From contig NZ_JMME01000015.1 of assembly GCF_000686945.1 (NCBI RefSeq), positions 24,754 to 88,753 on the forward strand: a DNA stretch of 64,000 nucleotides, written 5' to 3'. The notes below the pieces were generated by a model. It was not told the origin of the DNA and made no database searches. It was given only the letters and a program-made list of their open reading frames with translations. How positions within the stretch are numbered: the first letter of the stretch is position 1; every line of letters begins with the position of its first letter. Position numbers and translations under genes: made by a program. This document shows, in pieces, positions 29,034 to 37,363 of the stretch. This DNA comes from Selenomonas sp. AE3005 (lineage in GTDB: Bacteria; Bacillota; Negativicutes; Selenomonadales; Selenomonadaceae).

Positions 29034-29199
29034 AACAAAGCTCCTTTCTGTCAAACACACATTTACTTTATTCGTTAAATTGCCGGAAAAACCTTGTTGG
29101 GGAAAGAATTTTATCGGCAGAGCAGGGGCGGAGCTATTTACTGGCAGGAAAAAACTGATATCAGTAGAATAAAGTGTAAAGGATATGATAAAATATGAG

Positions 29200-29253
29200 T
29201 TATCCACAGAGTTTTGCGTAAATCTGTGGATATGTGGAGAATTTTGTGGATAA
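29200..29253. other. Cluster of three DnaA-box-like sites
   Basis: TTATCCACA at 29200-29208 matches the DnaA-box consensus. On the other strand lie TGTGGATAT (29225-29233) and TGTGGATAA (29245-29253, perfect), plus a near-box TGTGGAGAA at 29233. They lie between the dehydrogenase and helicase genes, just before the helicase start, with no dnaA or dnaN nearby. They may control the helicase gene or titrate DnaA. Confidence 0.6.
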
Positions 29254-29287
29254 ATGCATGGCTAATGTGCATGTTTCTGAGGTCAGT

Positions 29288-32200
29288 ATGGATAACCAAA
29301 AAAAGGTATTAAAGTTAATCGATTATATTCGCCAGATTTGCGCCCTGCGACAGAACATCGTCCGGGGAATAAAAAATGAGGTCTGGTCCCTGTTCGTGGA
29401 TGAACTGCCGGTGGACCCCAAGCGGATTTGTACGTATGCGCCAGGGGAACGGGAAGATGGTGTTTTGCTGGAAGTAGAAAAACCGGAATTTACGCCGTGT
29501 CCCGAACTGCCCTTTGATTTACTGGGCTGGATTCGCACCCCTGATTATAAGGATTTTGATGTGGTGGACATCGAGGTCCGGGAGGAACGGTTGCGCCATG
29601 ACAGCCGGCTGGGCGACGTTATGGAGCGCTTTGTGGATTCGGGCGTGCGGCTGGCGGCACTGGAAAAATGGAAACGCCAGCGCACGTTGTGGCGTTCCGG
29701 GGAAATGGTAAAAAGCCGCACGCAAAAGCTGTTTATGGAACTGTATGAAATCTACGACCGGTGCCGTAAGGACCCGGAGGGGCTGGAACTGGTTATTGGC
29801 AATGCCATGTTTCTCAGCGGCCTTGATGCGGCGATAAATCATCCGCTGCTGCTGAAAAGAGTGCAGCTGCATTATGACAGACAGGGTAAAATGCAGGTCA
29901 TGGAGGCCGGCTATCCTACAGAAATTTATATGGATATGTTTCAGGATATGCCGGGGATTGAGCCGGAAGGGCTGCGTGAATTTGCGGCGCTGGTGGAAGA
30001 ACGGGACGTTCATCCCTGGACGGAGAAGATGGAGGCTTTCCTGACGGAGGCGGCCGGTGTGCTGACACCCAACTGCCGTTATGCGGAAAACCGGTTTGAT
30101 ATCCTGCCTACAGACTGGTACCTGACCTATTCCCGGCAGGTGCTGTTTTTGCGGCGCCGCAGTGCCGGCATGGAACGGGGCATATCCCAGCTGCTGGATT
30201 ACATCGACAAAAACGGTGACGTGCCGGAGGCTCTGACCAGAATTGTGGACCCCACGGCAGCGCCGGAACAGGCAGAACCCTTTTCGCTTAACCTGGCGGA
30301 TATCCGGGGCGAGGCCACGGATATTTTGCTGACCAAGGAGGCCAATGCCGAACAACTGGCCATTGCCCGTAAGATAGAAACGTCGCCGGCTGTAGTGGTA
30401 CAGGGGCCGCCGGGCACAGGCAAAACACATACGATTGCCAACCTGCTGGGGCATTTCCTGGCCCAGGGCCAGCATGTACTGGTGACCAGTGCTGCAAGCA
30501 AGGCACTGTCAGTACTTAAGGAAAAACTGCCTGCCGGCATACAGGATTTGAGCGTGTCGCTTATTGGGGACGCAACGGCTGATATGCAGCGTTCGGTACA
30601 GGGGATTTGTGAACGCTTGTCACAGGATAATCCTGAGGAACTGGCAAAAGACGCACAGCGTCTCCGGGAAAAGCGGCAGGCCATATTAGCGGAACTTGAA
30701 CGGCTGCGCGGCAGTCTGGAACAGGTTCAGCGCCTGGAGGCAAGGCGCGATTATTTTGAACTCGGCGGCAAGGTTTGGTCGCTGTCCCGAATGGCGGCCT
30801 TTATGCATGACCATCAGGACCTCGTCGGAGTTGTGCCCGGGGAAATAGAGGCTGTGCCGCTGCCGCTTACGGAGAGCGAGCTGGAACGGCTCTACAGTTT
30901 CAATGCTGTCTTTGACGCTGTCAGCCTTAAAGAAGTGGGCGAAAACCTGCCGGCGAGAAGTGAACTGCTGCCCCCCAGTGAGGCGGCGGATATTCTCACC
31001 CGGGCGGCCAAGGACCAGGCGGAAATGCAGGGGCTGCTGGCCGGTTTGCGTGAGGCGGCGGTTGATGATAATGGCCGGCTGGTGAAAAAAGGCCAGCTGG
31101 TGGCACCGGGAGAACTTTCCCGGGAACGGCTGACCGCGGCGCAAAAACTCTATACGACTGTGGATTTTGCTACACTGGAGGAAAAGTGGGCGCAGGAGGC
31201 TATTCTGGCCGGCAAACTCGGCGGCGCCCACATGGAGGTCTGGCAGATGCTCGACCGGGCCATTGCCCGTGTGGGCCAGTTAAAGGGACAGACTATGACG
31301 CGGCTGTTTGGCCACGAGTTTGCCTACAATGGTCAAAGAGCGCTTAATCAGGAATTTATTCAGGCCCTGGCGGATATGGCCGATGCTTTTGCGGCGCAGG
31401 GGCGTCTTTCCTGGTGGACGAAATTGCGCCATCAGCAGTGGAGCAGGATAGCGCAGGAATTTAATATTGACGGTCACGGGCTGGAAAGCGGCCAGGATTG
31501 TCAGCTGGCCCTGCAGTATGTAGCACTGGCTCAGGCCCGGCAGGAGGCGGCCCGTAAATGGGAGCAGCTGCTGGTGCCGTTTGGCATGCTGAGCTACGCG
31601 GAACTGGCAAAAAGCGGCGATGATATCGATGATTTGCTGGCGGCCCGTTTCCGGCAGGTCATGGGCTTTTTGCACTGGCAAAAGGATTTTTGGGGAGAAC
31701 TTATGCTCATTCTCCGGCAGGCCGGTGTGGATGTGGAGCTTATCTACAAGCCCAATCCTTTTGCGACACCGCACGAGGAACTTACAGAGCAGCTGCGCTG
31801 GCTCCGTGAGGATTATCCTGCCTGGCAAAAGCTCTTGTTCATGCAGGAGGGGCGTCAGGATGAGGCGGATAAACTTTATACCACTAAGCGTTCCTTAAGT
31901 GCCAGTGACGGTGCTTTGAGCTACGAATTTATGACGGCGTTGAACAATAGCGACGCTGAGGCCTATGCGGCCGCCTACGACAAGCTGCTGCGTTATGAAG
32001 AACTGCTGCCGGCCTATTACGAACGGCTGGACCTTCTGGCACGGCTGACGGCTGCTGCCCCGGCATGGGCGCAGGCTATTGCGGATAAGATTGGTGAGCC
32101 CGGCGGCGATAAGGCACCGGCGAATGTGGAACAGGCCTGGCTGTACGCGCAGTTTAAGCGCGAATTGGGCAGCCTGCCGCAGCTCGACGTACAGAAGATT

Positions 32201-33805
32201 TCTGCGGAAATTGGCAATCTTACGCAGGACCTGCATCAGGTTACGGCCCGGCTGGCGGAAAAAATGGCCTGGCAAAAGCTGTTGGAGAAGGTATCCGGTA
32301 CTGACCTGCAGGCCAGTCTGGTCGGCTGGAGCAAGGCCGTCGTCAAAATCGGCCGCGGCAAGGGGCGGTATGCGTCCAGACATATTAAAGAGGCCCGGGC
32401 GTGCATGCTCGAGGCCCAGGGAGCAGTGCCGGCCTGGATTATGCCCTTGGCGCGTGTCTGGCAGAATCTCAATCCGGCCAGTCCTAAATTTGATGTTATC
32501 ATTATTGATGAGGCTAGTCAGGCGGATATCACCGCCCTGCCCCTGCTGTATTTTGGCAGGAAAGTCATTATCGTCGGTGATGATAAGCAGGTGAGTCCGG
32601 CGGCTGTCGGCGTGACGGCGGCAGATATCACGCATTTGCAAAGTGTTACTATTGAGGGGGTTATCAAACATGCCTCCCTGTATACGATGGATACGTCCCT
32701 GTATGATATCGCTCAGATGAACTTTACCGCGCGTATGCTCACCGAGCATTTCCGCTGTGTGCCGGAGATTATCGGTTATTCCAACAAGCTGGCTTATGAT
32801 GGCCGTATCCGGCCGCTGCGTGAGTCGGGCAGCGGCCCGTTAGAACCGCTGGTGGCTGTAGAGGTGGCCGGGGGCGTACGCGAGCCCGGAAAGAAACGCA
32901 ATCTGGTGGAGGCCGAGGCCATCGTGGCACAGCTGGCAGCCTGCCTGAAGGAACCGGCCTATGCCGGCAAGAGCTTTGGGGCGATTTCCCTGTTGGGCGA
33001 TGAACAGGCTAAACTGATTCGGGACCTGGCAGCAGAAAAAATCGGTATCAGCGAGCTGGAGGCCTGTGGATTCCTCTGCGGCAATCCCGGCAACTTCCAG
33101 GGGGATGAACGTGATGTTATCTTCCTGTCGCTGGTGGACAGTTCGGTGGAATCTGAAACTGCGGAAAGCCAGCAGCTGCGTCTGGTGGGTGAAGGTCATG
33201 GCGGTGATACGGCCAAACGTTATAACGTCGCAGTAAGCCGCGCCCGTGACCAGCTTTGGGTGTTCCATTCCATGAAACTGGCGGAATTGAAACCCGGAGA
33301 CTTGCGCCGGGATTTAATCGAGTACGTGCAAAGTCCGCAGCTGCCGGCAGCTGCAGCTGACAAGGAACCAGGTTCTTTGGAAATCGCCGTGGCGGCAGCT
33401 TTGCAGGGCCGTGGTTACTGCCTGCGCCGTCAGGTGTTGGTAGGTTCGCTGGAACTGCCGCTGGTGGTGGAAGGCGACGGACACCGGGCACTGTTGGTAA
33501 TGCAGGGCGAGCACTGGGTGGACAGCATTCAGGCTGCGGCTGAGGAGCGCTGCAACCAGGCAATTCTGGAACGTCTGGGCTGGCAGTTTATCCGTGTGCG
33601 CGGCAGTGAATGGTATCTGGACCCCGAGGCAGCACTGGAAAAAATCATTGGGAATCTGGAGTCCCTGGGTATTGCACCGCAGGCTGATGAGGCTATCGCT
33701 GCAGACAGTCAGGCAGCCCGGACAGAACTGCTCACTTATGTGCGCGGGGCCGCGGAAAAAATCCGTGCCAAGTGGCATGCCCCGGCTGGGGAAGAGGCTA
33801 TTTGA
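29288..33805 (+). CDS. Large SF1 (Upf1-like) helicase with C-terminal restriction-endonuclease-like domain
   Basis: Protein of 1505 residues. After an unrecognised N-terminal 360 residues comes Walker A GPPGTGKT (373-380), a long coiled and helical insert, Walker B DVIIIDEASQAD (D1074, E1075), and the late helicase motifs with YNVAVSRARDQLW. The last 130 residues look like the Vsr/MTES_1575 nuclease-like fold that often ends such helicases (LERLGWQFIRVRGSEWYLDPEAAL). The residues I expect to be catalytic there appear replaced. Related proteins occur in phage-defence contexts, but no partner genes are present here. The start at 29288 (after GAGGTC) is preferred; ATG 29258 and GTG 29234 are alternatives. 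Confidence 0.82.
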   Translation: MDNQKKVLKLIDYIRQICALRQNIVRGIKNEVWSLFVDELPVDPKRICTYAPGEREDGVLLEVEKPEFTPCPELPFDLLGWIRTPDYKDFDVVDIEVREERLRHDSRLGDVMERFVDSGVRLAALEKWKRQRTLWRSGEMVKSRTQKLFMELYEIYDRCRKDPEGLELVIGNAMFLSGLDAAINHPLLLKRVQLHYDRQGKMQVMEAGYPTEIYMDMFQDMPGIEPEGLREFAALVEERDVHPWTEKMEAFLTEAAGVLTPNCRYAENRFDILPTDWYLTYSRQVLFLRRRSAGMERGISQLLDYIDKNGDVPEALTRIVDPTAAPEQAEPFSLNLADIRGEATDILLTKEANAEQLAIARKIETSPAVVVQGPPGTGKTHTIANLLGHFLAQGQHVLVTSAASKALSVLKEKLPAGIQDLSVSLIGDATADMQRSVQGICERLSQDNPEELAKDAQRLREKRQAILAELERLRGSLEQVQRLEARRDYFELGGKVWSLSRMAAFMHDHQDLVGVVPGEIEAVPLPLTESELERLYSFNAVFDAVSLKEVGENLPARSELLPPSEAADILTRAAKDQAEMQGLLAGLREAAVDDNGRLVKKGQLVAPGELSRERLTAAQKLYTTVDFATLEEKWAQEAILAGKLGGAHMEVWQMLDRAIARVGQLKGQTMTRLFGHEFAYNGQRALNQEFIQALADMADAFAAQGRLSWWTKLRHQQWSRIAQEFNIDGHGLESGQDCQLALQYVALAQARQEAARKWEQLLVPFGMLSYAELAKSGDDIDDLLAARFRQVMGFLHWQKDFWGELMLILRQAGVDVELIYKPNPFATPHEELTEQLRWLREDYPAWQKLLFMQEGRQDEADKLYTTKRSLSASDGALSYEFMTALNNSDAEAYAAAYDKLLRYEELLPAYYERLDLLARLTAAAPAWAQAIADKIGEPGGDKAPANVEQAWLYAQFKRELGSLPQLDVQKISAEIGNLTQDLHQVTARLAEKMAWQKLLEKVSGTDLQASLVGWSKAVVKIGRGKGRYASRHIKEARACMLEAQGAVPAWIMPLARVWQNLNPASPKFDVIIIDEASQADITALPLLYFGRKVIIVGDDKQVSPAAVGVTAADITHLQSVTIEGVIKHASLYTMDTSLYDIAQMNFTARMLTEHFRCVPEIIGYSNKLAYDGRIRPLRESGSGPLEPLVAVEVAGGVREPGKKRNLVEAEAIVAQLAACLKEPAYAGKSFGAISLLGDEQAKLIRDLAAEKIGISELEACGFLCGNPGNFQGDERDVIFLSLVDSSVESETAESQQLRLVGEGHGGDTAKRYNVAVSRARDQLWVFHSMKLAELKPGDLRRDLIEYVQSPQLPAAAADKEPGSLEIAVAAALQGRGYCLRRQVLVGSLELPLVVEGDGHRALLVMQGEHWVDSIQAAAEERCNQAILERLGWQFIRVRGSEWYLDPEAALEKIIGNLESLGIAPQADEAIAADSQAARTELLTYVRGAAEKIRAKWHAPAGEEAI

Positions 33806-33845
33806 GGGCTCGGGAAAAATTTTTTAAAAAAATATAAAAAAGTTG

Positions 33846-33874
33846 TTGACAAGCAATGTGGTTATGGATATAAT
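33846..33874 (+). promoter_or_regulatory. Consensus promoter of the tRNA cluster
   Basis: TTGACA (33846-33851), 17 bases, TATAAT (33869-33874). Perfect consensus in both boxes, 52 bases before the first tRNA. Confidence 0.92.
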
Positions 33875-33926
33875 AGTTTTTGTCAGTCAGCGAGAGGCAC
33901 ACAAGCCTGCAGCTGGTAAGACAAAT

Positions 33927-34002
33927 GCGGAAATAGCTCAGTTGGTAGAGCATCACCTTGCCAAGGTGGGGGTCGCGAGTTCGAGTCTCGTTTTCCGCTC
34001 CA
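33927..34002 (+). tRNA. tRNA-Gly (GCC)
   Basis: Cloverleaf with acceptor GCGGAAA / TTTCCGC, anticodon loop TTGCCAA giving GCC, T-loop GTTCGAG, and encoded CCA end. First of four tRNAs behind one promoter. Confidence 0.96.
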
Positions 34003-34030
34003 TATTGTTTGCAAGTTTTTGAAAGAATTT

Positions 34031-34107
34031 GGGCCTATAGCTCAGTTGGTTAGAGCAACCGGCTCATAACCGGTCGGTCCTTGGTTCGAGTCCAAGTGGG
34101 CCCACCA
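34031..34107 (+). tRNA. tRNA-Met (CAT), possibly tRNA-Ile2
   Basis: Acceptor GGGCCTA / TGGGCCC, anticodon loop CTCATAA giving CAT, and encoded CCA. The first pair is G-C, so it is not an initiator tRNA. The anticodon alone cannot tell elongator Met from the modified Ile2 that reads AUA. Confidence 0.9.
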
Positions 34108-34134
34108 CTTTTCTAAAAACTTCATATAAATCAT

Positions 34135-34212
34135 GACTCAGTAGCTCAGTTGGATTAGAGTATTTGACTACGAATCAAAGGGTCGGGGGTTCGAGTCCCT
34201 CCTGGGTCACCA
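34135..34212 (+). tRNA. tRNA-Arg (ACG)
   Basis: Acceptor GACTCAG / CTGGGTC, anticodon loop CTACGAA giving ACG, T-loop GTTCGAG, and encoded CCA. Confidence 0.94.
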
Positions 34213-34219
34213 TTTTTGT

Positions 34220-34304
34220 GGGTAGGTGCCCGAGTGGTTAAAGGGAACGGACTGTAAATCCGTCGCCGTAGGCTACGATGGTTCGAATCCATCCCTGCCC
34301 ACCA
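34220..34304 (+). tRNA. tRNA-Tyr (GTA)
   Basis: Type II tRNA with a long variable arm (CGCCGTAGGCTACG), acceptor GGGTAGG / CCTGCCC, anticodon loop CTGTAAA giving GTA, and encoded CCA. It starts only eight bases after the tRNA-Arg end. Confidence 0.95.
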
Positions 34305-34314
34305 CTGAAATGAC

Positions 34315-34342
34315 AGCGTCGCGTATGCGGCGCTTTTTTGTT
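34315..34342 (+). terminator. Terminator of the tRNA cluster
   Basis: Stem GCGTCGC / GCGGCGC with GTAT loop, followed by TTTTTTGTTTT, starts 11 bases after tRNA-Tyr. Confidence 0.9.
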
Positions 34343-34380
34343 TTGCGGACTCTGAAGAAGTTGTCGCAAATGCGCCTTAT

Positions 34381-34410
34381 TTGACGGAAATTATTTAAAT
34401 TTGCTAAAAT
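34381..34410 (+). promoter_or_regulatory. Promoter of the 3D-domain protein gene
   Basis: TTGACG (34381-34386), 18 bases, TAAAAT (34405-34410), 42 bases before the chosen start codon. Confidence 0.6.
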
Positions 34411-34452
34411 AGCTGTAGTTTGAAAATGGATAAAGCTAGTGAGGTGGGGTTA

Positions 34453-35085
34453 TTGCGCAAACATGTATTTCTTGTAGTGTTGTTCACCCTGATTTTTACT
34501 TGCTCGGCGCTGGCTGCAGAGGCATCTATTCTGGTTAAGAATGGTTCCCGGGGAGAAGATGTGCGCCACGTACAGGAGCTGTTGCTGAAACAGGGATTCC
34601 TTAAAGGTGATGCTGATGGTGTCTGCGGTCCGCTGACTGTGGCTGCTATCAAAAAATTTCAAAAAGCCAAGGGCTTGACGGAGGATGGTATATGCGGCGA
34701 TGGCACGTATTACTATTTATCCGGCGGTAAGACATATAAGGGCAATAAAGAAAAAGGGAGCAGGCATAAAAACAAGCAGCAGGCTGAGGATATGACAATT
34801 CCCAGTGGCCGGGCGTTGTATGTTTCTGCATCCGGCTACAGCGCCCATGACCCGGGGAACAGTAAGCATACTGCCACCGGGACGCTGGTGCGCAAGGGGG
34901 TTATAGCTGTAGACCCCAAGCTGATTCCTTTGGGGACGAAGGTATTTATTCCCGGCTATGGTGAGGCTCTGGCCGAAGATATCGGCGGTTCTATCAAGGG
35001 GCATCGCATTGACGTGGCCTTTGATACACATGAAGAGGCTCTGGCTTTTGGCCGGCGTGATATTGAGATAATTATAGTAGAGTGA
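34453..35085 (+). CDS. Peptidoglycan-binding and 3D-domain protein (putative cell-wall lytic enzyme)
   Basis: Exported protein of 210 residues. A signal peptide (MRKHVFLVVLFTLIFTCSALAAEA) precedes a PG_binding_1 domain (GEDVRHVQELLLKQGFLKGD, VAAIKKFQKAKGL). After a lysine-rich linker comes a 3D domain with YSAHDPGNS, TATGTLVRKGVIAVDP, the DIGG turn, and RIDVAFDTHEEALAFGRR, which holds the conserved aspartates. Such domains occur in YabE/YocH-type and MltA-type wall enzymes; murein remodelling is likely. TTG at 34453 is taken as the start because GAGGTGGGG lies just before it; an upstream ATG at 34426 lacks such a site. Confidence 0.85.
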   Translation: MRKHVFLVVLFTLIFTCSALAAEASILVKNGSRGEDVRHVQELLLKQGFLKGDADGVCGPLTVAAIKKFQKAKGLTEDGICGDGTYYYLSGGKTYKGNKEKGSRHKNKQQAEDMTIPSGRALYVSASGYSAHDPGNSKHTATGTLVRKGVIAVDPKLIPLGTKVFIPGYGEALAEDIGGSIKGHRIDVAFDTHEEALAFGRRDIEIIIVE

Positions 35086-35142
35086 GCTGATAGGCTGTTT
35101 CCTTGGGAACGGCCTATCTCTGTATTTGAGGGAGTGTAAAAA

Positions 35143-36441
35143 GTGGCTGAGTCTTTAGACAGAAATAGTGAAGAATTACTGGGCTTTATCAACGAGGCAG
35201 CCTCACCGTATCACACGGTAGAGGCTGTGGTAAAGCGGCTGGACAAGGCCGGGTTCAGCAGGCTGGCCCTGGCGGAACCGTGGCAGATGGCAAACGGCGG
35301 CCGCTACTATGTGCCGGTGTATGGTTCTACGGTCATGGCCTTTACGGTTGGCCGGCAGGCCGGCGGACTGCGGCTGGCGGCTGCCCATACTGATTTTCCC
35401 TGTTTTCGCTTGAAACCACAGTCCGGCATGGTTAAGGAAGGCTACGGCGTTCTCAATGTGGAAAAATACGGCGGCATGCTGCTGCGGACCTGGCTGGACA
35501 GGCCACTGTCCCTGGCCGGCAAGGTAGTGTTGCGTGGGGCGGCGCCCTTTGAGCCGCAGGTGCAGCTGGTGGATTTTGCCCGGCCCCTGCTCACCATTCC
35601 CAGTCTGGCTATTCATATGGACAGAGATGTAAATGATGAGGGCAAGCTCAATGCGCAGACGGATATGCTGCCCCTGGCAACGCTGGGGGGCGAGGAACTG
35701 ACGGCGGAGTTCTTCTTGACGTGGCTGGCGGCAGAACTTGGGGTAAAGGCGGAAGATATCCTGTCCTATGAGTTATCGGCTTATCCCTGGGAACAAGGCT
35801 GCCTGTGCGGCCTGCAGTCAGAATTTATTTCTGCGCCGCGCCTCGATAACCTCACGTCAGTGGCCGCTGTGCTGGCGGGAATTATGGCTGTAGAGCCCGA
35901 TAAATGTAATGGCCTGCGCCTGGCGGCTTTCTTTGACAATGAAGAGGTGGGGAGCCAGACCAAGCAGGGGGCCGGCTCGGCGGTGCTGATGCAGGTGCTC
36001 GAGCGCATTTATATGGCTTTGGGCAGGACGCGCAGCGAACTGCTGGCAGACATTGCCGGAGGTTTTATGCTTTCGGTAGATGTGGCGCATGGCCTGCACC
36101 CGAATCATCCGGATAAATATGACCCCTCCAATAAACCGCTGCTGGGCGGCGGAGTTGTGCTGAAACAGGCTGCCAGTCAGGCTTATGCCGGCGACGCAGA
36201 GGCGGTGGCGGTAGTGCGTGGCCTCTGTGAACAGGACGATATCGCCTGGCAGGGCTTTGTTAACCGCAGTGATATGCGCGGCGGTTCAACGCTGGGCTCC
36301 ATTGCCTCAGCACTGGTGCCCATGCGGACCATGGATATCGGCGTGCCTATTTTGGCCATGCATTCGGCCCGGGAAATCATGGCGGCCAGGGACCAGGGTG
36401 ACCTGGTAAAATTGCTGACAATTTTTTACAGCTGCAGCTGA
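35143..36441 (+). CDS. apeB: M18-family aminopeptidase
   Basis: Zinc aminopeptidase of 432 residues, probably cytoplasmic, that removes N-terminal (often acidic) residues from peptides. Family motifs are visible: the first metal region AAAHTDFPCFRLKP, TPDMLPLATL-like spacing replaced here by TDMLPLATLGG, SAPRLDNLTS, FFDNEEVGSQTKQGAGS, and SVDVAHGLHPNHPDKYDP. The final metal histidine is in PILAMHSAREI. The start is GTG at 35143, preceded by GAGGGAG. It follows the 3D-domain gene after 57 bases. Length and motifs are complete. Confidence 0.94.
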   Translation: MAESLDRNSEELLGFINEAASPYHTVEAVVKRLDKAGFSRLALAEPWQMANGGRYYVPVYGSTVMAFTVGRQAGGLRLAAAHTDFPCFRLKPQSGMVKEGYGVLNVEKYGGMLLRTWLDRPLSLAGKVVLRGAAPFEPQVQLVDFARPLLTIPSLAIHMDRDVNDEGKLNAQTDMLPLATLGGEELTAEFFLTWLAAELGVKAEDILSYELSAYPWEQGCLCGLQSEFISAPRLDNLTSVAAVLAGIMAVEPDKCNGLRLAAFFDNEEVGSQTKQGAGSAVLMQVLERIYMALGRTRSELLADIAGGFMLSVDVAHGLHPNHPDKYDPSNKPLLGGGVVLKQAASQAYAGDAEAVAVVRGLCEQDDIAWQGFVNRSDMRGGSTLGSIASALVPMRTMDIGVPILAMHSAREIMAARDQGDLVKLLTIFYSCS

Positions 36442-36447
36442 CAACCC

Positions 36448-36472
36448 GGAACAACGGCGTTATAAAGCGCGG
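36448..36472 (-). repeat. 25-base fragment matching the left end of repeat copy A
   Basis: Read on the minus strand, this matches the first 17 or so bases of the 164-bp repeat plus its left flank in copy A (CCGCGxTTTATAACGCCG and on), with one mismatch in 25. The rest of the repeat is absent. Like copy A, it starts directly after a stop codon. Confidence 0.55.
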
Positions 36473-36634
36473 ACAGCTGCGGGTTTTGTCTGACTTACAG
36501 GGATAAAAAATAAAATGCAAATAAGCGCTGCCAGGCGCGAAAATATTCTTGCTTTTTGCGGTGTTTTCACCGATAATAAGAATAGGATATCTCTCTTTTT
36601 TAGGTATGTTCACGCGTAAAGGAGGAAGATGAAC

Positions 36635-37291
36635 ATGGATGTCAACATGATTTCTTCTTTGTCGCAAACTTCGGCAGCGGTGAAGGCTAGTTATTCGAAG
36701 AGCACCACCACTACCACCAATGAAGCGACGAAGGAAACGACGACCACGACGAGCGAGGCTTATTCCCTGGATATTTCCGCGGAGGCACAAAAGGCTTCGA
36801 CGGCGCTGGGCAAGCTCACAACTGAGCAGGTTGATACATTGAAGGATGGTATCAACAAGAGTTATCAGCTGATGATTAAAACCCTCACTGAGCAGAATGC
36901 TAAATTACAGGCATATCTCGATGATGGTATCGGACAGTTGAATTTTGACGGTATTCTCTTTGGTACGGACAAATTTGCCCTGCCGCCGGTGGGGACTACG
37001 CCGGAAGAGGCAGCTGAGGCTGTGGGTGAAGGCGGTGCTTATTCGGTAGACAGCGTGGCTACCCGTATTATGGACATGGCAACGGCTATCGCCGGTGGTG
37101 ACCCGGACAAGCTCCGGCAGATGCAGTCTGCGGTGGAAGAAGGTTTCAAACAGGCCGGTCTGGTTTGGAAAGACGCTATGGGCCAGGATGAAATGCCGCA
37201 GATTACCAAAGATACCCAAAACGAGATTACCAATCGGTTCAACAAACTTTATGAGCAGATGGGGATTAAGGCTTCCACAATGGAAGAGTAA
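36635..37291 (+). CDS. Hypothetical protein with Thr-rich N-terminus
   Basis: The 218-residue protein is not firmly recognised. It has no signal peptide or membrane helix. Residues 10-45 are rich in threonine, serine and lysine (a run such as STTTTTNEATKETTTTTS). The sequence then reads YSLDISAEAQKAS, which resembles the start of flagellar-linked or DUF5610-like proteins, and the last 60 residues are helical with GFKQAGLVWKDAMG. GGAGG is nine bases before ATG 36635; an ATG at 36629 is an alternative with very short spacing. It is monocistronic, with a clear terminator after it. A link to flagella is only a guess. Confidence 0.65.
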   Translation: MDVNMISSLSQTSAAVKASYSKSTTTTTNEATKETTTTTSEAYSLDISAEAQKASTALGKLTTEQVDTLKDGINKSYQLMIKTLTEQNAKLQAYLDDGIGQLNFDGILFGTDKFALPPVGTTPEEAAEAVGEGGAYSVDSVATRIMDMATAIAGGDPDKLRQMQSAVEEGFKQAGLVWKDAMGQDEMPQITKDTQNEITNRFNKLYEQMGIKASTMEE

Positions 37292-37300
37292 AGCGTTTAG

Positions 37301-37335
37301 AGCGGCCGCTACGAGGAAATAGCGGCCGCTTTTTT
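37301..37335 (+). terminator. Intrinsic terminator
   Basis: AGCGGCCGCT, ten-base loop, AGCGGCCGCT, then T-run. The arm is itself self-complementary, so the two copies are both direct and inverted repeats. Confidence 0.9.
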
Positions 37336-37363
37336 ATGTATATAAAAGTGACGAGGTGTTTAT

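Noticed and set aside
36560..36600. Sigma-28 flagellar promoter before the Thr-rich protein gene
   Set aside because: A CCGATAAT box is present but no TAAA-type -35 lies at the right distance.
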